From Lottia gigantea (Eukaryota > Mollusca > Gastropoda > Lottiidae), in NCBI RefSeq assembly GCF_000327385.1, contig NW_008708409.1, positions 175,706 to 239,705 on the forward strand: a stretch of DNA of 64,000 nucleotides, read 5' to 3'. The notes under the pieces are model-generated. The model was not told the DNA's origin and made no database searches. It saw only the letters and a program-made list of their open reading frames with translations. The stretch's first letter is position 1, and each line of letters begins with the position of its first letter. The position numbers were made by a program, and so were the translations under genes. Positions 57,501 to 64,000 of the stretch are shown one piece after another.

Positions 57501-58767
57501 ATAGACTTGGGATATGAATACGAGACACGCGATTTGCTGTAACGGTAGTCGTCCGAAACGTCCGCCTCTATTCCAAATTTTCATACAGACGTTTGTGGTT
57601 CCTGTAATTCCACTAAAACTAAGCGTTTAACAACGTCACTAATCGCGAGGAGCATTTTGTGGTAGAGCATAATTTGCGATAAGTGACGTCATCAAACACT
57701 TAGTTTTAGTAACTTTGCAGGAACCACAGACGTCTGATTGAAAATTAGAATGGTATAAATGGATGCTAGCAGTGTAATCGATACATATACATTTTTTAGA
57801 AAGCGTCTTTGCGGTTTAATCTAATGTTCTATTTGTAGTTATAGGATACCAGGAAGCTTGTTTAACTGACCAGGAAACATTCGAACCAGATCCAGAAGGT
57901 GATGGTGATGTCTCGATCTGTAGACTAATGTGTGTAGCTTATGGTGAGTAATTCTTTAAAGCAATAATGCCTCTTAGACTTAGAGTGGACCATTATATTC
58001 ATCAGTTGAACTTATCAGGTGCCATGACTAAAGAATAGAATCTCTATATAAGACTAAGTATCTATTGAAAAACGCTTCTAAAATTGTTCACTATTATTAA
58101 TTGTATGGATTATAACTTAGGTTTCATGGATTTATTGAATTATAGAGGGATTCTGTTGTATAGTTTTGACACTAGGTTAGTCTACTGGTAAACAAAAACT
58201 CAATTTGACCAAGTTAAAAAAATTCAATGTGTTGTTCATCCTAAGAGGAAGTATACCTTTAATGACAAAGTATTCTATAAATCTATGGGTATCCAATGAC
58301 GCAAATTGAATACTAAAGTACCCCCTTTAGGTTACCTGTGTTCTTCGATTCTAATCCCAGGGTGGTACCCGTCTAGCTTACCTGTGATCTTCGATTCTAA
58401 TCCTATGGTGTTACCCCTCAAGGTTACCTGTAGATTACATGTGATCCTCGATTCTAATCCCAGGGTGTTACCCCTCTAAGTTACCTCTAGGTTACCAGTA
58501 ATCCTCGATTCTAATCCAGTTTGGTACCCCTCTAGGTAACCTGTGATCCTGGATTCTAATCCAGGGTGGGCCATGCCCACGATGCCCGTCGTTATTAACT
58601 CAATCTGGACCAGAAACTTTCATTTCATTTCTTTGTAGGATCGAAATTTATGGGGTTTTTGTGCAGTGGAAGCTGATATGACTGCTACGGTGGAACCTTC
58701 AGAATGTCGATCTTGTGAGTCGGATTCTACTGCGAAATGTGGATCTACACTTACCAGTTACAACCAT
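54580..58767 (+). CDS. Secreted Sushi (CCP) and WSC-like cysteine-rich protein, multi-exon, probably incomplete
   Basis: Coding exons seen: 54580-54606, 54925-54985, 55569-55747, 56372-56566, 56965-57057, 57251-57418, 57839-57943, 58639-58767. Exons 1-2 encode MMIRLLLLTMAVVGVWSLS, a signal peptide. Exon 3 has VDCGEK...AKCNGG...NRC, possibly part of a Sushi fold. Exon 4 is a full Sushi domain: VDCGPPPKPSG, DAEYEC, WKTCLESGEW, C. Exons 5-6 form one cysteine-rich unit (LGCIANA, SECNDHC, FVWRNDKSCGC, CEEACDIVHPCG) and exons 7-8 a second, related one (CRLMCVAYG, SECRSC, AKCG), both with WSC-like spacing. Sushi and WSC domains bind proteins or glycans outside the cell. Phases are consistent (phase 1) from exon 4 to 7. 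Exon 3 ends in phase 0 while exon 4 needs phase 1, so an exon may be missing. The last exon fits phase 1 only with a one-base frame change in a G/T homopolymer stretch. The 3' end is not secure. Confidence 0.8.
55470..55500. repeat. GGGCGTATATTACCTTG fragment upstream of exon 3
   Basis: A short match to the GGGCGTATATT element seen more fully at 55.96-56.16 kb, in the intron before exon 3. Confidence 0.4.
55768..56165. repeat. Patchwork of family A, family B and GGGGGGCGTATATTGCC elements in intron 3
   Basis: TTAAAGGGATTGTAAAGAGG (family A end), then a family B right-hand part (about 55,815-55,955). Next is a segment with TGGGGGGCGTATATTGCCTT and (GTCC)n that ends AGTGGGCGTATATTACTTT. The intron lies where an exon seems to be missing from the gene model. 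Confidence 0.65.
56372..56566 (+). other. Sushi/CCP domain exon of the Sushi/WSC-like gene
   Basis: A single symmetrical phase 1-1 exon carries the whole domain, as is usual for Sushi modules. Four cysteines and the Trp of the G-x-W motif are all present (CGPPP, YEC, KTC, EW, LIC), with a further Cys codon just past the donor that is not part of the spliced product. Confidence 0.88.
56770..56885. repeat. Half copy of foldback element (family A) in intron 4
   Basis: GGATTGTTAAGAGGTTTTCT, TTGGGGACACTGATAGCATC and CAGACGTCTGTGGTTCCTGC are the left arm of family A. Confidence 0.65.
56965..57418 (+). other. First WSC-like cysteine-rich unit (exons 5-6)
   Basis: LGCIANAADD starts the unit; QQSECNDHCRG and KWFTMFVWRNDKSCGCLDY follow, then VDCEEACDIVHPCGT and AAFVVIYPDG. 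The C...C..C...F....C.C...C..C....CG....(V)Y order is that of WSC domains, split by one phase-1 intron. The acceptor of exon 5 could also be 6 nt further on in the same frame. Confidence 0.65.
57560..57825. repeat. Foldback element (family A), best copy, in intron 6 of the Sushi/WSC-like gene
   Basis: Left arm: AGACGTTTGTGGTTCCTGTA, TTCCACTAAAACTAAGCG, ACGTCACTAATCGCGAGG. Right arm: GCGATAAGTGACGTCATCAA, ACACTTAGTTTTAGTAAC, GGAACCACAGACGTCTGATT. The two arms pair over about 110 bp around a short loop. Confidence 0.75.
57995..58262. repeat. Family E element in intron 7 of the Sushi/WSC-like gene
   Basis: GTGCCATGACTAAAGAATAG at the left pairs with the GTATAGTTTTGACACTAGGT segment at the right; the end is AGGAAGTATACCTTTAA. 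Confidence 0.65.
58328..58572. repeat. ~46-bp minisatellite, about 5 units
   Basis: Units around GGTTACCTGTGATCCTCGAT, TCTAATCCCAGGGTG and TTACCCCTCTAA. It lies in the intron before the last secure exon. Confidence 0.8.
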
Positions 58768-58779
58768 GTAAGTACATGT

Positions 58780-61420
58780 TGGCATGGCTATTCACTGGCA
58801 ATTCCGGGATGAAGTGATCTAAATTCAAAAACACATTCAGGTAGATCGAAACATTTGACTCAACTCTGGTAGCTATTTTGAAAATTGTAGTCTGGTGTCG
58901 AGACAGAAATATTAGGCCCTGTTTTATGGATATTTCCGCACCTTCGACGGATTTGATCATGTTTAATTAAATCGGATCCACCAAACCTTAACATATTTGA
59001 AAAGATGTATATTATACTATAATTATTCGGTTTCATCAATTTTTTTTAACGAAACGGATCTCTCGTCTGCCATTTAGCACAGTGTTCGCAGACAAAAGTT
59101 CAAAGGCCACAAGTCATCGTGGGAGTAATCTAATATTATGTTAGAAAAACGCATCTTCGGAGGTGAGGAAAATCCTCATGAAACAGGACCAAGTATATCT
59201 GACTATACTCCAGCCGAAAACATTCAAAATATCTATCAGAGGCTTGAATTGAGATAAGATGTATCGCACTAACATTCAGCAGTTTCGCTCATGAACATTT
59301 TTTGTGGGATCACACATTTGACGCACATTGGGATCCTTCTCATCCCATTATGGCTCACTAAGCACATTTTTCCAACTCCATTGTAATGAATACAATTTGT
59401 TATTTTTTCAGAGCAAAACGAGTATTCAGAGTTCAAATATAAAGACCAAGACTTTTTTTCAATTCTTCATCCTAGGATCATGAGAGAGTTGAAGTGCGTG
59501 AGGGGGATAATTGAAAGTTCCAGGCTTCGATTTTGGCATTAGTCTATGTAACTTCAATTTTGCCATTTAGTCTAGTCAAAATATAATACAAATACACCCG
59601 AACCCAAAAAATTGCAAGAAATTGTTTTATTGTGTTGTTTTGTATTACAAGGGGTGTAGAAAAATCCCGTCACCAGAACGGGTCCAAATTTTGGGTTAAG
59701 AAAAACATGACGTCAGTGCCTTAAAAACTATGGAACTATGTCAATATTGACACAAGATCACGTGATTCTGGTAATTTCAATATCAGAGACTGGTCGTTCA
59801 GGACTACGAGTAAACAAAGACAATGAAAACAAAGACTTCGTATGTATGGATTATGTACTGATAATAAAATGCATAATTGGTGAACCAAAAGCATTAAATA
59901 CATAATTTAGTGACTTTTATTTATCCCAAAGGCTCTTGGTTTATGGATTAAATTTAGACAAATCACTGTTAAATACCGGAAGTAAAGAGTCTCGCCCAAC
60001 AAGACACAACACAATTTTTCATTCATTAGTGAATCAGGTTTAGCTTTACGGAAACTGTCAATGATTGCCGAATGCTGCTAATAGTTTGATAGAACTATCA
60101 GATTTCTCCATGGTTCTAGCTTGCGAAAAATTGTGTACAGCGTCCTGAGGTTTGATCTCGAGTGCCCTCATTTGACACGTTAATAGACTAAAAGAACGTT
60201 TGGTCAATATTGGTTGTAACATTTTCTTTAAAAATCATTATTTCAGGATAGGTAGAACAACCTAATACGGGCCACAATGGCCGGCATTTCCTGTATTTCT
60301 TATAATTTTGCCACTAGAAAACCTGCATACAAAATGCCTGTAAATATATGCCTTAGGAATTCCATAAAATAATTACTGTTCAATTTCGAAATACACAAGC
60401 TAAAAAAATCAAATCAATCCCCAAATCCAAAATGGTCATCATTTTTATCTCAATGTATTTTTTTGACGTACTTGATCAGAGTTCCGTACCTTTAATCACA
60501 ATGTCTTCTTCTGGCTTTGTTCCGTTCAAACAGGATTTGAATTTAAACCTTTGCGCTTTTTCATCTGTAGTTACTGCAATGCCTTTGGAACTTTTACAAC
60601 GTACGTTGTGAGGTGCCCTTTCCAAAGGAAATATACCTAGTGTTTCTAAGTTTTTTAACTGTAAGTTGAACCAGTGGAAAGTAACATTAAGAAACTCTTC
60701 AAGATAATTTTTTACCATAATGAAAGTTCTTATATTTTCAAAATCTCATGTTTTTGTCTGTGTAATTTCTGTCACATCATAGTGTGTTCATTTTGTTTTA
60801 TGATTCAAATGAAACCGTAACATTAACATTTTGAAGGTAGGTTTTCTTTTTTTACAATCTCTCCTGTATCCGTTGTCAATGGCAGCAGCCATTTTTTAAC
60901 CTCGGATTACACTTAAGTACAGGGCGACACAGATTAATAATTATTTCTTCAGACCACAATAATATTGAAATTATCTCCCTTGATACGCAAATACTATTGA
61001 GCAACACAGCACGTGCAAGACGATAAAAATGGATACTCAAGATGATATGAAATTCATTATAGATTCCTGTGTATTGATCGTTATAAAAAATGTTTTACAA
61101 TAGGTCAGTTAATTACATTTTAACCGATTTTGAGACTTTGGTCTGTTAGCATGGATATCATGACATAGCCTATTGAGTAATATTTTCAATTTCATAAAAG
61201 CGTAGTCCGAACTGTTCTGTTCTCTTTCGTATTGATGTTTGTCAACTGTATTCATCTTTTTATTATGATTTATTTATTCACACATTCGAATTTAAAGAAA
61301 CGCGTTTTGACAGAATGAGATGAGTGAATTTCTTTCAAAACGAAGATGTTTTGAAAATCTTGAAAAGAACATAAGAAATATTCGGAAACGTTTTAACCTC
61401 ACCTTTTATTTTTGTTCATT
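58780..61420. other. No secure gene; downstream region of the Sushi/WSC-like gene
   Basis: AT-rich DNA. Apart from the weak candidate exon at 59.41 kb and an 80-codon minus-strand ORF at 60,476-60,718 (KAQRFKFKSCLNGTKPEED), nothing is recognised. That ORF reads like protein but has no domain I know. Confidence 0.4.
59412..59483 (+). CDS. Possible terminal exon of the Sushi/WSC-like gene
   Basis: After a strong TATTTTTTCAG acceptor, a phase-0 frame (matching the phase-0 donor at 58,767) reads SKTSIQSSNIKTKTFFQFF and ILGS, then TGA. It carries no domain feature. It is the only phase-compatible candidate noticed, and may be chance. Confidence 0.2.
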   Translation, partial: SKTSIQSSNIKTKTFFQFFILGS

Positions 61421-61421
61421 T

Positions 61422-61614
61422 ATTCATGCATTCATTCATTCTTTTAAAGGATAAATTACTTCATCTTCCATTTTACACATTTAAGAAATATAAATCGATA
61501 TTCATTCATTCATTCATTCATTCATTCATTCATTCATTCATTCATTCATTCATTCATTCATTCATTCATTCATTCATTTATTCATTCATTCATTCATTCA
61601 TTCATTCATTCAAA
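61422..61614. repeat. (ATTC)n tetranucleotide microsatellite
   Basis: A nearly pure run of ATTC from about 61,502 to 61,612, preceded by a few scattered copies. The ORF of His-Ser-Phe-Ile repeats over it is an artefact of the repeat. Confidence 0.93.
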
Positions 61615-61616
61615 GC

Positions 61617-64000
61617 TGCACGAAATGTGCTTATACTCAAATAAATTGTTATCTTGAAAAGTTACAAAGCTACAAATCTGAAATTTGGCACACATATGAA
61701 CCTGGACCCGCAACACATTAAAAAATTAACTGAGAAATCTCCCATAGGGAAAAAGTTAGCCCCGGAAAAGTTGCCGATATTCGGCTCTTATAGGCCATAT
61801 AGACAGAAAATGTGCAATAGCTAACTTTGCCAAATAAACCGATTTGGCCCATATTATAGGTTTTTCCTACTATAGGCCATATATACGGAAAACGTACAAT
61901 AGCTAACTTTGCCAAATATACCGATTTGGCCCATGTTTTGGATTTTTCCTACTAATTAGACCCCAGGGAGTCGGAAACACACTTAAAACCGAATTAAAAA
62001 ACAATTAGAGAAGAAAATAGAATTTGTTTAGTTACAAGGGACTACTGCACGAAATGTGCTTATACACAAATAAATTTTTATTTTGAAAAGTTACCAAGCT
62101 ACAAAGCTGAAATTTTACACACATATGCACCTGGGACCGATACACATTTAGAAAAAAACAGAACTGAGAAATCTCCCATAGGGAAAAGTTGCCGATATTC
62201 GGCTCTTATAGGCCATATAGACGGAATACGTGCAATAGCTAACTTTGCCAAATAAACCGATTTGGTCTATATTTTAGGTTTTTCCTACTAATTAGACCCC
62301 AGGGAGTCGGAAATACACTTAAAACCAAAACAATTAGAGAAAAAATAGAATTTTTTTAGTTACAAGGGACTACTGCACGAAATGTGCTTATACACAAATA
62401 AATTTTATTTTGAAACCTTACCAAGCTACAAAGCTGAAATTTGGCACACATATGCACCTGGGACCCTACACATGTGGAAAAAGACAGAATCGAGAAATTT
62501 CCCATAGGGAAAAAGTTAGCCCCGGAAAAGTTGCCGATATTCGGCTCTTATAGGCCATATAGACAGAAAACGTGCAATAGCTAACTTTGCCAAATAAACC
62601 GATTTGGCCCATATTATAGGTTTTTCCTACTAATTGGACCCCAGGGAGTCGGAAAAACACTTAAAACCGAATTAAAAACAATTAGAGAAAAAAATAGAAT
62701 TTTTTTAGTTACAAGGGACCACTGCACGAAATGTGCTTATACACAAATAAATTTTTATTTTGAAAACTTACCAAGCTACAAAGCTGAAATATGGCACACA
62801 TATGCACCTGGGCCCCCTACAAATGTGGAAAAAAACAGGACCGAGAAATCTCCTATAGGAAAAAAGTTAGCCCCGGAAAAGTTGCCGATATTCGGCTCTT
62901 ATAGGCCATATAGACGGAAAACGTCCAATAGCTAACTTTGCCAAATAAACCGATTTGGCCCATGTTTTGGGTTTTTCCTACTAATTGGACCCCAGGGAGT
63001 CGGAAAAACACTTAAAACCGAATTAAAAACAATTTGAGAAAAAAATAGAATTTTTTTAGTTACAAGGGACGACTGCACGAAACGTGCTTATACTCAAATA
63101 AATTTTTATTTTAAAAACTTACCAAGCTACAAAGCTGAAATTTGGCACACATATGCACCTGGGCCCCCTACACATTTAAAAAAAACAGAACTGAGAAATC
63201 TCCCATAGGGAAAAAGTTAGCCCAGGCAAAGCTGCCGATATTCTGCTCTTATAGGCCATATAGACGGAAAACGTCCAATAGCTAACTTTGCCAAATATTC
63301 CGATTTGGCCCATGTTTTGGGTTTTTCCTACTAATTGGACCCCAGGGAGTCGGAAGAACACTTAAAACCGAATTAAAAACAATTAGAGAAAAAAATAGAA
63401 TTTTTTTAGTTACAAGGGACGACTGCACGAAACGTGCTTATACTCAAATAAATTTTTATTTTGAAAACTTACCAAGCTACAAAGCTGAAATTTGGCACAC
63501 ATATGCACCTGGGCCCCCTACACATTTAGAAAAAAACAGAACTGAGAAATCTCCCATAGGGAAAAAGTTAGCCCAGGCAAAGTTGCCGATATTCTGCTCT
63601 TATAGGCCATATAGACGGAAAACGTCCAATAGCTAACTTTGCCAAATATTCCGATTTGGCCCATGTTTTGGGTTTTTCCTACTAATTGGACCCCAGGGAG
63701 TCGGAAAAACACTTAAAACCGAATTAAAAACAATTAGAGAAAAAAATAGAATTTTTTTAGTTACAAGGGACGACTGCACGAAACGTGCTTATACTCAAAT
63801 AAATTTTTATTTTGAAAACTTACCAAGCTACAAAGCTGAAATTTGGCACACATATGCACCTGGGCCCCCTACACATTTAGAAAAAAACAGAACTGAGAAA
63901 TCTCCCATAGGGAAAAAGTTAGCCCAGGCAAAGTTGCCGATATTCTGCTCTTATAGGCCATATAGACGGAAAACGTCCAATAGCTAACTTGCCAAATATC
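61617..64000. repeat. ~350-bp satellite array running off the right edge
   Basis: Units begin at about 61,617, 62,045, 62,373, 62,723, 63,073, 63,423 and 63,774 (CTGCACGAAATGTGCTTATA or its CGAAACG form). Spacing is 328-351 bp except for the first, about 428 bp, which carries an internal duplication of the GGCCATATAGAC...GCTAACTTTGCC part. The last three units are almost identical while the first ones differ, so homogenisation increases to the right. Similar minus-strand ORFs recur once per unit and are not genes. Confidence 0.93.

Noticed and set aside
61426-61644. 72-codon ORF of His-Ser-Phe-Ile repeats
   Set aside because: Translation of an ATTC microsatellite.
62466-63712. Recurring ~61-65-codon minus-strand ORFs
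   Set aside because: One per satellite unit; they follow the repeat and have no domain.

Overview
The window looks like a piece of a lophotrochozoan animal genome, most likely a mollusc. It is AT-rich, its genes are split into many short exons, and its introns and spacers are full of short non-autonomous transposons, a tRNA-headed SINE and minisatellites. The mollusc call is an inference from the style of the genes (methionine/glycine-rich secreted proteins of the kind described from shell matrix, an invertebrate-type integrin, a secreted Sushi/cysteine-rich protein) and from the repeats. No species can be named from the sequence.

Layout. (1) 0.26-6.8 kb, minus strand: two small two-coding-exon genes encoding secreted Met/Gly-rich proteins of 86 and 151 residues. 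They share gene structure, intron phase and protein motifs, so they are tandem paralogues. A 36-bp minisatellite lies between them. (2) 6.8-18 kb: no gene seen; inverted-repeat elements, SINEs, a 20-bp minisatellite and a 29-bp palindrome-bearing minisatellite. (3) 18.0-30.2 kb, minus strand: a complete integrin beta subunit gene of 21 coding exons. Every exon phase agrees and the coding sequence totals 2400 nt (799 residues plus stop), from signal peptide through PSI, hybrid, beta-I, EGF stalk, beta-tail and membrane segment to a tail with two NPxY motifs. (4) 30.2-54.5 kb: a long gene-poor stretch of minisatellites, satellites and short transposons, one assembly gap (49,448-49,785) and one orphan exon-like segment at 36.7 kb. 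(5) 54.58-58.77 kb, plus strand: a secreted multi-exon protein with a Sushi (CCP) domain followed by cysteine-rich WSC-like units. Its model has one exon-phase mismatch and one apparent single-base frame change. (6) 58.8-64 kb: no further secure exon, then an ATTC microsatellite and a ~350-bp satellite array that runs off the right edge.

Functionally the three loci all encode secreted or cell-surface products: two putative matrix proteins, an adhesion receptor and a Sushi/WSC-like protein. There is no sequence evidence that they work together. No reverse transcriptase, integrase, capsid or transposase gene was recognised, so the many transposons here appear to be non-autonomous.
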